From Oscillospiraceae bacterium (GTDB lineage: Bacteria; Bacillota; Clostridia; Oscillospirales; Ruminococcaceae), in NCBI GenBank assembly GCA_016281125.1, contig JAEEIA010000082.1, forward strand, positions 1-37,817: a stretch of 37,817 nucleotides of DNA, given 5' to 3'. Shown here piece after piece: positions 9,431-17,661 of this stretch. The translations under genes and the position numbers were made by a program. The first letter of the stretch is position 1; the number at the start of each line of letters is the position of its first letter. Below the pieces are notes generated by a model. It was not told the DNA's origin and made no database searches. It saw only the letters and a list, made by a program, of their open reading frames with translations.

Positions 9431-9459
9431 ATTATAACATATTCAAACAGAAAATGCAA
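9431..9459 (-). promoter_or_regulatory. Promoter of the capA-like gene
   Basis: Minus-strand TTGCAT (9454-9459), 17-bp spacer, TATAAT (9431-9436). The leader is about 60 nt. Confidence 0.7.
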
Positions 9460-9653
9460 TGCCTTAATTCTGAAATAAATATGAAATTCGGGCGTCCGCC
9501 GCATGCACTGGCCGCCCTGATTTCACAGTGCCCTTCACTATTTAAGACAGAAACCGTCAGCTTTCGTCACACGTCCGGATCCGTTTTTCTGCATTTTGTA
9601 TATTATCGCCAAACTCTGCCGATATTATATTCAAAAAAACAGGGAGGTACAAC

Positions 9654-11090
9654 ATGAATCTGTCTGCGTCATGCACGGACAATCTCCGGCTGCTGCAACA
9701 CGAAGCGGGCGGCACCGCAGATCTGATTGTCAGCCGCGTCACGGTCTGCGGGATCCGCTGCGCGCTGCTGACCTGTGAGGGCATGTGCTCCGCCGCGCTG
9801 CTCGGGGAGCAGATCGCAAAGCCGCTTTCGCAGCTGAAGATTCCCTGCGAAAGCGGCGCGGCACTGATTCGCTTTCTGCGGGAATACCGGCTGACCGCTG
9901 CGGACACCGCCGAAGCTGCGGATACAAACACCGCGCTGCATCTGATATTCAGCGGATTTGCGCTGCTGCTCTGCGACGGCACGGATACCGCACTCGCATT
10001 CGGCATTCAGGGCTATGCATCCCGCGGGATCACGGAGCCCTCCGGAGAACTGAATATCTACGGCGCCAAGGAAGGCTTCACCGAGCCGCTGCGGACAAAT
10101 CTCTCTCTGATCCGCCGCCGGATGAAATCCCCGGAACTGACCTTTGAGATTCTGACCGCCGGAACCGCGTCGCAAACGGATATCTGCATCTGTCAGATGC
10201 GCGGGCGCGCCCCGCAGGACATGGTGCGGCAGATCCGCGAACGGCTTGCGGCGCTCCCGCTGGAATCCGTCCTGTCAAGCGGATATATCCGGCCGTTTCT
10301 GGAGCAGAGCGACACGCAGCTGATTCACAGCGTCGGCACCACGGAGCGTCCGGACGTATTCTGCGCCAAGCTCCTGGAAGGCAGAGTCGGCATTCTGATC
10401 GACGGCACGCCCTTTGCGCTGGTCGTACCGCAGCTGTTCTGCGAAACCTTCCAGACACTCGACGATTACAATTATCCGCCGCTGTATGCGACCGTTCTGC
10501 GCTGGCTGAAATATGCTGCGGCGGTCATCGCGCTGCTGCTGCCTGCGGGGTATCTGGCGGCGGCGCTGCATCATCCGGCGCTGCTGCATGAAACGCTGCT
10601 GCGCATCCTGACAGAGGCAGAGCAGAATGTGCCGTTCTCCCCGGCCGCTGAACTGCTCGGCGTGCTGTTCATGTTTGAGGCTGTGCGCGAGGCCGGACTC
10701 CGGCTCCCGAAGGCGGTCGGCGGGGCGGTCGGGATGATCGGCGGGCTGCTGCTCGGGGATGCGGCGGTTTCCGCAGGACTGCTCAGCACGCCGGTACTGA
10801 CCGCTGCGGCGCTCTCTGCAACAGCGGGGTTTGTCATCCCGGAGCACCATGCCGCACTCGCCGTGCTGCGTCCGGCATTCGTGCTGGCAGCGGCACTCGC
10901 GGGACTGCCCGCAGTCGCGCTGCTCGGAACGGCGCTGCTGCTGCATATCTGCGGGCTGGAGGCGTTCGGCTGCCCCGTGACGGCGCCCGTCGCGCCCGTC
11001 CGGACGAACAAGCTGCACGATATCCTCTGCCGCGCCGGATTCCGCAGGCTCTCGCAGGGCAACTTCCGCATCTCCGACATCCGGCGGTAA
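9654..11090 (+). CDS. Spore germination receptor A subunit (GerA/GerKA family)
   Basis: 478 aa from ATG 9654, with AGGGAGG 6 nt upstream. The family signature is clear: KEGFTEPLRTNLSLIRRR (about residues 142-159), then LEGRVGILIDGTPFALVVPQ and a DDYNYPP segment just before the first membrane helix. The C-terminal 190 residues hold about five or six hydrophobic helices. GerA-family A subunits sit in the inner spore membrane with B and C subunits and respond to germinants. The matching B and C genes are found 2.5 kb downstream, beyond an inserted antisense gene. A possible non-SigA promoter lies at about 9597-9632 (TGTATA and an AT-rich -10), but I cannot assign a sporulation sigma factor with confidence. 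Confidence 0.9.
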   Translation: MNLSASCTDNLRLLQHEAGGTADLIVSRVTVCGIRCALLTCEGMCSAALLGEQIAKPLSQLKIPCESGAALIRFLREYRLTAADTAEAADTNTALHLIFSGFALLLCDGTDTALAFGIQGYASRGITEPSGELNIYGAKEGFTEPLRTNLSLIRRRMKSPELTFEILTAGTASQTDICICQMRGRAPQDMVRQIRERLAALPLESVLSSGYIRPFLEQSDTQLIHSVGTTERPDVFCAKLLEGRVGILIDGTPFALVVPQLFCETFQTLDDYNYPPLYATVLRWLKYAAAVIALLLPAGYLAAALHHPALLHETLLRILTEAEQNVPFSPAAELLGVLFMFEAVREAGLRLPKAVGGAVGMIGGLLLGDAAVSAGLLSTPVLTAAALSATAGFVIPEHHAALAVLRPAFVLAAALAGLPAVALLGTALLLHICGLEAFGCPVTAPVAPVRTNKLHDILCRAGFRRLSQGNFRISDIRR

Positions 11091-11095
11091 AAAGC

Positions 11096-11175
11096 GGTAT
11101 CTCCGATGGATTGATAATGGGGCGCTGCCCCATACCCCGCCAAAGGGACGAATCCCTTTGGAATCCCGAAATAAT
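11096..11175 (+). repeat. MITE-like palindromic element, copy 1 (one end only)
   Basis: Starts with GGTATCTCCGATGG (11096-11109), followed by a hairpin GGGGCGCTGCCCC, an ACCCCGC spacer, a second hairpin CCAAAGGGACGAATCCCTTTGG-type (11150-11161 region), and GAATCCC. This matches copy 2 at 23585 segment by segment. No inverted CCATCGGAGATAC end was found downstream, so the copy looks truncated. The remaining 11176-11321 carries only the hairpin near 11270-11300. Confidence 0.8.
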
Positions 11176-11269
11176 CGTTTTGGGTCATGTCTGCCTGCTG
11201 ACATTGGCTTTCTTCCAAAAAGCTCGCGGGTCGAGGGCAAAATCCTCGTCACACACGTTTGCCGCAGAC

Positions 11270-11300
11270 AACCAGCAGAGCCCCCTGCTTTCGCAGAGGG
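11270..11300. terminator. Weak hairpin downstream of the LRR gene
   Basis: An 11-bp stem (GAGCCCCCTGC with GCAGAGGGCTC, one mismatch) and a TTTC loop lie just after the stop codon of the minus-strand LRR gene (11322). The following minus-strand sequence is not U-rich, so it is a weak terminator candidate. Confidence 0.4.
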
Positions 11301-11321
11301 CTCCGGTATCACGCATCATGC

Positions 11322-13529
11322 TCAGAATGTGATCTGTTTTGCGATATACTGAAGAATCATGGAAAGATCCGTGCCGTCGCGCTGACCGTTTTTATCGCAG
11401 TCGGCATTCGCAATGCCCTGCTCGGTAATCTTCGCTTCGCCGTCCGCAACCAGATACCGCGCATACAGCACCGCATCGGACACATCCACGCTGCCGCTGC
11501 AATCGACGTCGCCGGTCATCTGCGCTGCGCCGATCACCCGGAACGGGAGCCTGTGCGCCTTTGCATAGCTTTCCGCATAGGAACCCGCGCCGCCGCACAG
11601 CGTCAGGTTTGCACATGCGTCAAACGCATTGTCCGCAATTTCCGTGACGGTATCCGGCACGATGATCGTATTCAGATTCACGCAGCCGTAAAACGCCTCA
11701 GTGCCGATGCTTCTCAGATCGTCCGGCAGCGTGACTGCCGTCAGATTCTCACAGAACGAGAATGCGCCCAGTCCGATCTCCGTCACGTTCGACGGGATCA
11801 CAAGCTCGGTCAGGCCGCTGTGCTCAAATGCAAAATCGCCGATCTTTGTCACGCTGTCCGGAATCTGCACACGGAGCAGATCCGCGCATTCCCGGAAGGC
11901 ATAATCCGCAATCTCACGGATTCCGTCCGGCAGTTCGATCTCGCCGCTTGCCGCAGTCCCGCCGCGCATCAGGATCTCATTGAAGATGACAAACGGATCC
12001 GTGCTTTCTCTGGCCGTCTGCCACGGTGTTCCGTCAAATGCCCCGGCGCCGATCTCGGCAAGCGCCGCCGGGAGCGTCACAGACGTCAGCTGTTCGTTCT
12101 CACTGAACGCCAGAACGCCGAGCGATTCCAGTCCCTCCGGCAGCACGACCGACAGCAGACCGTCCTGCGCAAACGCGCTCTCGCCGATGTTTTTCAGCGA
12201 ATCCGGGAAGGTGACTTCCGTCAGTGCCGGGCAGGATGCAAATGCGTTGAAGCCGATATCCTCCAGCGATGCCGGAAGATTCAGCGAACGCAGCGCGCTG
12301 CATTCAAAAAATGCGCCGTCCCCGATTGTTTTCACAGTGTCCGGCAGATCCGCTTCACTGAGCAGCGGACAGCAGGAAAACGCGTATTTGCCGATGTGCT
12401 CCAGGCCGTCCGGGAACTGCACGGAGGTCAGATTCGCACAGCCTCCGAATGCGCTCTCGCCGATCACCTTCACGCTGTCCGGAATCACCACGGAGGTGAT
12501 GCCCGTACACTCACAGAAGGCCAGCGTGCCGATTTCCTTTACGCCGTCCGGAATCGTGACCGCGCCGCTCTGTTCCGTACCGGCCTTGAGCAGGATGCCG
12601 TTCAGGATCGCAAACGGCTCTGTTTCCGCAATCTCCAAAAAGAACGGTGCGGTATTGAAAGCACCGCCGCCGAGCTTCTCCACGCTTGCAGGCAGTTCAA
12701 AGCCCGGGCGCAGATCCGTGCCGCCGAACGCAAGCGAGCCGATCTCCTTCAGCGTATCCGGCAGGTCGGCCTTCACCAGATAGGTGCAGCAGTAAAACGC
12801 CTCCGCGCCGATCTTTTCCACGCCCTCCGGCACGGTCAGCGTGATCATCTCATAACAGCCTGCAAATGCCCTGTCTGCAATCGTCTTAACCCCGTCCGGG
12901 ATCGTCAGTGCATACATATCCTCAAAATAGAATTCATTGCCTGTCAATGCATAAACTTCCTCTGCGGTCAGCCGCTCCCCGGGGCATTCGTTTCCGCAGC
13001 AAAGCAGCACGTCGCCGACAATGACCATGCCCTGCGTTTCCTTCTGATGTTTAAGCCACGGCGTATCCAGAAACGCATATGCGCCGATGTCCTCAACACC
13101 GGCCGGAATATCCAGTTCTTCCAGGCTCCTGCATCCGTCGAATGCGCCCTGCCCGATGCGCTTCAGGCTCTCCGGCAGCGTGACAGACGTCAGCCGGTCA
13201 AAGCCGAGGAACGCATTGGCGCAGATGCCGGTGACGCCCTCTCCGATTACAATGCTTTGCACACTGCCTGCAATCGGCAGAAATCCGATCATCAGCTCCC
13301 GGTTGCTCATGGCCATATCGCCGGTGCCGGAAATCGTCAGCGTGCCGGTTTCCTCGTCCAAAGACCATGTCAACTGTTCGCCGCAGCTGCCCGTCTGATG
13401 AATGCCGAATACGCCGAGCCCCGGATCAAATCCCTCAAGCGCAGCTGCCGGCATGGCATATGCCGCCCCCGCAGCTGCCACGCTGACCGCACAGAGCAGA
13501 CTGACCAGCCTTCCCGTTTTGTGTTTCAT
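11322..13529 (-). CDS. BspA-type leucine-rich repeat surface protein with dockerin
   Basis: 735 aa from ATG 13529. A signal peptide covers about 1-30. A short N-terminal motif (LDEETGTLTISGTGDM) typical of BspA-like proteins precedes many LRR_5 repeats of about 23 residues (pattern IGEGAFxxCxxLTSVxLPxxL), which fill roughly residues 85-660. The C-terminus is a dockerin (about 668-735) with loops DVDCSGSVDVSD and DCDKNGQRDGTD. The dockerin means it should be a cellulosome component. LRR_5 domains usually mediate adhesion or protein binding, so it may be an attachment or accessory module rather than an enzyme. It lies on the opposite strand inside an otherwise contiguous germination gene set and has its own promoter (13594-13622), which overlaps the ribosome-binding region of the next gene. 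Confidence 0.9.
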   Translation of the reverse strand: MKHKTGRLVSLLCAVSVAAAGAAYAMPAAALEGFDPGLGVFGIHQTGSCGEQLTWSLDEETGTLTISGTGDMAMSNRELMIGFLPIAGSVQSIVIGEGVTGICANAFLGFDRLTSVTLPESLKRIGQGAFDGCRSLEELDIPAGVEDIGAYAFLDTPWLKHQKETQGMVIVGDVLLCCGNECPGERLTAEEVYALTGNEFYFEDMYALTIPDGVKTIADRAFAGCYEMITLTVPEGVEKIGAEAFYCCTYLVKADLPDTLKEIGSLAFGGTDLRPGFELPASVEKLGGGAFNTAPFFLEIAETEPFAILNGILLKAGTEQSGAVTIPDGVKEIGTLAFCECTGITSVVIPDSVKVIGESAFGGCANLTSVQFPDGLEHIGKYAFSCCPLLSEADLPDTVKTIGDGAFFECSALRSLNLPASLEDIGFNAFASCPALTEVTFPDSLKNIGESAFAQDGLLSVVLPEGLESLGVLAFSENEQLTSVTLPAALAEIGAGAFDGTPWQTARESTDPFVIFNEILMRGGTAASGEIELPDGIREIADYAFRECADLLRVQIPDSVTKIGDFAFEHSGLTELVIPSNVTEIGLGAFSFCENLTAVTLPDDLRSIGTEAFYGCVNLNTIIVPDTVTEIADNAFDACANLTLCGGAGSYAESYAKAHRLPFRVIGAAQMTGDVDCSGSVDVSDAVLYARYLVADGEAKITEQGIANADCDKNGQRDGTDLSMILQYIAKQITF

Positions 13530-13557
13530 AGAATTACCAACCCCTTTTCATCTGTTT

Positions 13558-13580
13558 CATGTGCGCCCGTACCGCACATG
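13558..13580 (-). promoter_or_regulatory. Leader hairpin of the LRR-dockerin gene
   Basis: CATGTGCG pairs with CGCACATG around a 7-nt loop, in the 5' leader between the promoter and the start codon. Role unknown. Confidence 0.4.
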
Positions 13581-13593
13581 TTTATACAATTAA

Positions 13594-13622
13594 ATAGTAG
13601 CACTATGCACCTGTTTTGTCAA
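13594..13622 (-). promoter_or_regulatory. Promoter of the LRR-dockerin gene
   Basis: Minus-strand TTGACA (13617-13622), 17-bp spacer, TACTAT (13594-13599). The -35 box abuts the plus-strand ribosome-binding site of the downstream germination gene (AGAGAGGAG ending at 13630), so the two units are packed back to back. Confidence 0.8.
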
Positions 13623-13637
13623 GAGAGGAGTATCTTT

Positions 13638-14582
13638 TTGGAGAATCACACAAAGAGCGCAGTCACCGCACAGGCTGCATTGCTGATTTTACCGAGCTTG
13701 TTCGGCTTTTTCTGCACGGATGTGCCGTATTCCGCTGCCGGTGCGCTCGGCATGCTGCTTGCAGTGATCCCGCAGGCGGCTGCCGTTTTTCTGCTGACGC
13801 GCCGCCGGGAACCGTTAGTCTTTCCGCCGAAGCTGCTGCAAATCTGCCGGATCGGCACGGTGCTGTACGCAGCAGACCTGACCGTGCAGTTCCGCGGGCT
13901 CTGCCGGGATCTGCTGCTGCCGCACTGCGGGATCATGCTTCTGCTTCTGGGGGCGCTGCTGCTGTTTGCACTGCGGCAGCCGGAAAACGCCTGCGGACGC
14001 GCCGCGGAGCTCCTGCTCTTTGCCGGTACCGCGGGACTGATTCTGCTGCCGTTCGCCGCATTCGGGACGCTGCGGGGCATCGCGCTGTTCATGCCGGACA
14101 GCATTGCCGCCGGCTTTTTCCGCGAACTGCGGCATTCCGGCGGGCTGCTGCTGATCCCGCTGCTGATGCAGAGGCAGTCCCCGCAGAATGCCCGCAAAGG
14201 CCTTGCCGCATGGATCATCGCGCGGGGGCTCCTCCTGCCGCTGCTCGTCCTGTTCGGCACCATGCAGAACGGGCGGCTCCGCGGCAGCATCGGGAACCCG
14301 TTTTTTCTGCTGCTCGCCCGGACGCCGCTGACCGAGGCCATCCGCACGGACGGCTTCTGGATTCTCTATGCCTTTGCCTGCGGCGGACTGAGCATCGCCG
14401 CGTGCCTGCGCATTTCCGCACGGCCGCATACAAAGCCGCTGCAAACCCTTCTGCCGTACTGCGCCGCCTGCGTCCTGTTCCGGCTTTTACCGCCTGCGCG
14501 GCTGCTCCTTACCACCGCCGCGCTGCTCACCGGAGCTGCCCTGCCGTTCATTCATCAAATCAAAAGGAGATGTGCTGCATGA
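13638..14582 (+). CDS. Spore germination receptor B subunit-like permease (GerB/GerKB family)
   Basis: 314 aa. The start is a TTG at 13638, chosen because AGAGAGGAG lies 7 nt upstream and the first residues (ENHTKSAVTAQAALLILPSLF) match the start of GerB-type transporters. The protein is almost entirely hydrophobic, with about nine or ten membrane helices, as expected for the amino-acid-permease-like B subunit. It is shorter than the usual 360 or so residues and quite divergent, so identification rests partly on the following gene being a C subunit and on the A subunit nearby. The stop overlaps the next start in ATGA (14579-14582), indicating translational coupling. Confidence 0.75.
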   Translation: MENHTKSAVTAQAALLILPSLFGFFCTDVPYSAAGALGMLLAVIPQAAAVFLLTRRREPLVFPPKLLQICRIGTVLYAADLTVQFRGLCRDLLLPHCGIMLLLLGALLLFALRQPENACGRAAELLLFAGTAGLILLPFAAFGTLRGIALFMPDSIAAGFFRELRHSGGLLLIPLLMQRQSPQNARKGLAAWIIARGLLLPLLVLFGTMQNGRLRGSIGNPFFLLLARTPLTEAIRTDGFWILYAFACGGLSIAACLRISARPHTKPLQTLLPYCAACVLFRLLPPARLLLTTAALLTGAALPFIHQIKRRCAA

Positions 14583-15511
14583 AAATTCATGTTCTGCCCC
14601 TGCTGCTGATGCCGCTGCTGCTCTGCGGCTGCACGGACATCCGCACAAGACGCGCCCCGGATATCCTGGCCGCCGATCTCGGGAACAGCATCCGGCTGGC
14701 GGCACATGCCACACAGTCGGATGAAATCATCACCGCAGAAGCAAAGGCGCTCCCGCTGCTGCCGGAGGCCTTGCAGAACGCGTCCGGTGCGGAAATCTCC
14801 GTGGGACACATCTCCCTGCTGCTGATGCACGGAAATCCCTGTGCAATGCTGGAAACCGCGCTGGAACAGCAATGGCTCCCGCCGACCGCCGCCGTGCTCT
14901 GTCTGCCGGGAAGCGCCTGCGATGCCCTCATAAACGGAACCGCGCCCGCGGCCGAGCGCCTGACCGCCGCGGCGGAAACCGGTCAGCTGCCGCTCCGCAC
15001 GGCGGATACCGTCCTCGGCGATCTGCTGGGCGGCTCCGGAATCACGGCGTTTCCCGCAGAAGCTGACGGCCGCCTGACGCTCCTGCTCTGCGACCGGGAA
15101 CGGGCATACGGCACACTTTCGGAGAACGCCTGCCGCGGTCTGGCGCTGCTCGGGAACCGCCGGAAGCAGTTCTGCTTTCCCTGCGGCGAATCGGTATGCA
15201 GCATTCGGAAAACGCGCTTGCAGATCCGCGTCACGGAACTGGCGGACAGGCTGTGCATCACAGTCAGCGGAAAAATTACTGCGGAAACAGACGCGCCCGC
15301 AGCCGCAGAACAGATCCTCACGGAGATGCTTTCCGCTGCACTGCGCGAAACCGCCTGCGATGCCGGTGCCGATCTGCTGTTTCTGCGCGAATATGCCGTC
15401 CGCGGCGGAATCCGTGCGGCAAAAACCTGTTCCCGGGCGGAATGGGCGGCGCTGCTCCGGCGGGCGGAATCCCGCGTGCAGATTGCCGTATCTGCGCTGG
15501 AAACCGGCTGA
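14579..15511 (+). CDS. Spore germination receptor C subunit-like lipoprotein (GerC/GerKC family)
   Basis: 310 aa from ATG 14579, overlapping the stop of the B subunit by 4 nt. The signal peptide ends in a lipobox LLLCGC (Cys near residue 18), followed by TDIRTRRAPDILAADL, which resembles the start of GerC proteins. The body is an alpha/beta protein ending in a Ger(x)C-like region (ADLLFLREYAVR, then SRVQIAVSALETG). C subunits are lipid-anchored on the outer face of the inner spore membrane. The sequence is divergent, so family membership is supported by position as well as by motifs. No hairpin is seen between its stop and the acpP promoter. Confidence 0.75.
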   Translation: MKIHVLPLLLMPLLLCGCTDIRTRRAPDILAADLGNSIRLAAHATQSDEIITAEAKALPLLPEALQNASGAEISVGHISLLLMHGNPCAMLETALEQQWLPPTAAVLCLPGSACDALINGTAPAAERLTAAAETGQLPLRTADTVLGDLLGGSGITAFPAEADGRLTLLLCDRERAYGTLSENACRGLALLGNRRKQFCFPCGESVCSIRKTRLQIRVTELADRLCITVSGKITAETDAPAAAEQILTEMLSAALRETACDAGADLLFLREYAVRGGIRAAKTCSRAEWAALLRRAESRVQIAVSALETG

Positions 15512-15571
15512 TTGTGCAAAGTATCCAAATACCATCCGCTCACTGTGTCCGAAATTTTGCGTAAAAAGATA

Positions 15572-15600
15572 TTGACGTTTTCCCTGCAAACGGATATACT
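15572..15600 (+). promoter_or_regulatory. Promoter of acpP
   Basis: TTGACG (15572-15577), 17-bp spacer, TATACT (15595-15600). The leader is about 65 nt, with AGAGAGGAG before the acpP start. Confidence 0.85.
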
Positions 15601-15673
15601 ATAAACGATGTGACCTGCAGAACAAGCTGCATGTGTGCACAGAAACATCACATAACAGAGAGGAGCAGATTAC

Positions 15674-15907
15674 ATGGTATTTGAAAAGCTCAAGGACATC
15701 ATTCTCGACCAGCTGGACGTGGATGAGGACGAGGTCACTATGGATGCGGATTTCATCGACGATCTTCAGGCAGATTCGCTCGACATCACGCTTCTGATGA
15801 AGACCATTTCCGAGGAGTTCGACATTGCTGTTGAGGACGACGCTGTGGATAAGATCAGCACCGTCGGTGACGCGGTCGAGTTTATCGAATCCTATATCAA
15901 TGACTGA
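15674..15907 (+). CDS. acpP: Acyl carrier protein
   Basis: 77 aa, the normal length for ACP. The protein is acidic, with the phosphopantetheine attachment motif DSLD (Ser35) following FIDDLQA. ACP carries growing acyl chains for fatty-acid synthesis in the cytoplasm. It is a single-gene unit here, with its own promoter (15572) and terminator (15909-15940). No fab or polyketide genes flank it, so it may be the housekeeping ACP or a second copy. The sequence cannot decide between these. Confidence 0.95.
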   Translation: MVFEKLKDIILDQLDVDEDEVTMDADFIDDLQADSLDITLLMKTISEEFDIAVEDDAVDKISTVGDAVEFIESYIND

Positions 15908-15908
15908 C

Positions 15909-15940
15909 AAAAAAGGCACAGCGCTTCTGCTGTGCCTTTT
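15909..15940 (+). terminator. Rho-independent terminator of acpP
   Basis: AAAAGGCACAGC pairs perfectly with GCTGTGCCTTTT around a 6-nt loop, directly after the stop codon. Confidence 0.9.
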
Positions 15941-15957
15941 GTCTTTCCGATATGCAG

Positions 15958-15990
15958 AAAGCAGACCGGATTTCCGTTCCGGTCTGCTTT
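15958..15990 (-). terminator. Terminator of the aldose-1-epimerase-like gene
   Basis: AAAGCAGACCGGA pairs with TCCGGTCTGCTTT around a short loop, 4 nt after the minus-strand stop codon at 15995. Confidence 0.85.
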
Positions 15991-15994
15991 GATT

Positions 15995-16999
15995 TTATAC
16001 GGTAAAGAAGCGCTGGTTTGCCTCAAAGACACCGTGCGGCTTCAGCTCCTGATAGCCGGTGACATCCGCGGGGAGCCCGAGGTTCGGCGCGTCGATCATC
16101 GCGGTCATCGGCTCCGGGCAGAAGTACCCGTTGAAGCCCTTGTCGTTCCAGATGATCCAGAACTTGTACTCCGGGCTGACCTCGTAGCAGATCTTCTTTC
16201 CGGTCGGCTCGTCCTCGACGATCGCGCCGTAGAAGTCCTGGCCGTCCAGCTTGCCTGCCTCGGCCTGATACATGTCATTGTCGAGATTCTGGAGCACCGG
16301 GCATTTCGTGCCGTTCTTGTATTCCAGATCGGAGAGCTTCAGATCCAGCAGACGCTCCGTCGGCAGGCAGCGCTCATTGAGCTCGCAGCGCTTGCCGATC
16401 GGCACGGTCAGCCGCATATTCTCCGGCTTTGCGCCGTCCAGGAACGGTGCCTGAATCGTGGTATGCGTTGCAACGGAAACCGGCAGTGCCTTCTCCGAAA
16501 GGTTAATCAGTGCGAACTTGTGCTCCAGGCCGTATTCGCTGAGCGTAAAGGTCAGCTCCACGCGGAACCGGAGCGGCAGATATTTGAAGAAAGGATCCTT
16601 CTCGTCGTAGTCATAGGATGTACGGAGCACGGCACAGTTCTCGTCTGCGTGGTGCGAAATCACCGTATGGACGCGCTTGTGCAGGAAACCGTGGATATGG
16701 TTGTGATAGGGCGCCGCCTCATTGACCGGCAGATGATAGACCGCGTCAGAGGTTTTCAGCACGCCGTCCGCAAAGCGGTTCGGCAGATACAGCGTCGGCA
16801 GGCCCCAGACCTCCGCGGACTGCTTCAGCGTTTCTTCGGTGTTGTCCGGGGAAAAGCGGAAGACATCAATGCCGTTTTTCACGTCGCGCAGCCGGATGAC
16901 ATTGGAGCCGATTTCATAGGCGATATAGGCCTCATAGCCGCCGGCGGAAAGCATAATGCAGGGCGTTCCGTTCAAAACTGTCTGCTGTGTCGTATTCAT
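15995..16999 (-). CDS. Aldose 1-epimerase (galactose mutarotase)-like protein
   Basis: 334 aa from ATG 16999, with AGGGAGG upstream. The fold-level signature is the mutarotase superfamily: an N-terminal beta-rich stretch, a histidine segment HNHIHGFLH (about residues 98-106), VATHTTIQAPF near the middle, and a C-terminal PEPMTAMIDAPN segment where these enzymes carry their catalytic Glu region. Mutarotases interconvert alpha and beta anomers of sugars such as galactose or glucose. A divergent member acting on another hexose or on an oligosaccharide end cannot be excluded. It is a monocistronic gene with its own promoter and terminator. Confidence 0.75.
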   Translation of the reverse strand: MNTTQQTVLNGTPCIMLSAGGYEAYIAYEIGSNVIRLRDVKNGIDVFRFSPDNTEETLKQSAEVWGLPTLYLPNRFADGVLKTSDAVYHLPVNEAAPYHNHIHGFLHKRVHTVISHHADENCAVLRTSYDYDEKDPFFKYLPLRFRVELTFTLSEYGLEHKFALINLSEKALPVSVATHTTIQAPFLDGAKPENMRLTVPIGKRCELNERCLPTERLLDLKLSDLEYKNGTKCPVLQNLDNDMYQAEAGKLDGQDFYGAIVEDEPTGKKICYEVSPEYKFWIIWNDKGFNGYFCPEPMTAMIDAPNLGLPADVTGYQELKPHGVFEANQRFFTV

Positions 17000-17062
17000 G
17001 ATACAGATATCCTCCCTTACGATCGTTCATGCTGAACGGGATCAGTGATAATCATTCAATTT

Positions 17063-17091
17063 AGTATAGCATATTTTGATCAAAAACGCAA
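17063..17091 (-). promoter_or_regulatory. Promoter of the epimerase-like gene
   Basis: Minus-strand TTGCGT (17086-17091), 17-bp spacer, TATACT (17063-17068). A TTGACA lies 7 bp further upstream but would give a 24-bp spacer. Confidence 0.65.
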
Positions 17092-17180
17092 GTGTCAAGT
17101 CACTTTTTGGCAATGTGTACGAATCTCGGTGCAAAATTTGGGCATATCGTAACAGAGATTTTGTCAGAACACGGCGAACG

Positions 17181-17218
17181 GAAAAATCCCGTCCGCACAA
17201 TGCCGCACGGACGGGTAA
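17181..17218 (-). terminator. Terminator of the DUF378 gene
   Basis: On the minus strand CCCGTCCG pairs with CGGACGGG, with additional inner pairing, followed by ATTTTTCC. It lies 15 nt after the stop codon at 17233. Confidence 0.85.
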
Positions 17219-17232
17219 TTCCGAGGGGCGGA

Positions 17233-17442
17233 TCAGGCTTCCGAGCGAACCGTCGCGTGATCGCGGAACAGGAAAGAGATACACCAGACGGCGGAAAGCG
17301 CCACCAGAATATAAATCAGTCTGCTCAGGACGGATGCGGCGCCGCCGAACATCCATGCGACAAGATCCAGCTCGAAGATGCCGACAAGCCCCCAGTTGAT
17401 GCCGCCGATTACCAGCAGGATCAACGCCAGCTTATCCCACAT
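17233..17442 (-). CDS. DUF378 family small membrane protein
   Basis: 69 aa from ATG 17442. This start is preferred over the longer frame because TGAGGAA lies 7 nt upstream and the family normally begins here. The motif ALILLVIGGINWGLVGIF followed by LDLVAWMFGG and SRLIYILVALSAV is the DUF378 signature, giving two membrane helices. Function of the family is unknown. A hairpin (ACTGCC-TGCAAA with its complement, 17491-17516 region) lies in the leader. Confidence 0.9.
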   Translation of the reverse strand: MWDKLALILLVIGGINWGLVGIFELDLVAWMFGGAASVLSRLIYILVALSAVWCISFLFRDHATVRSEA

Positions 17443-17661
17443 GCTTGATTCCTCATTTCGTGGATTGATACAGCCGCACACTGCCTGCAAATTGTGATTT
17501 GCAGGGCAGTTCTGCGTCTGCGCGGTTAGTATGTGCTGGGCAGCCGCAATATATGCGGACGATCCTGAAATATTTTCAAATTATTTCAGATTCATTTTAA
17601 GTTGAGCGATTATGATAGGAACAAAGCATCCGCTGTCTGTTATTGGGGGAAGAGGACTATG

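Noticed and set aside
11259-13637. Upstream part of a 1107-codon plus-strand frame running into the germination B subunit
   Set aside because: This part is antisense to the LRR repeats. The real gene starts at TTG 13638 with its own ribosome-binding site, so a fusion protein is not supported.
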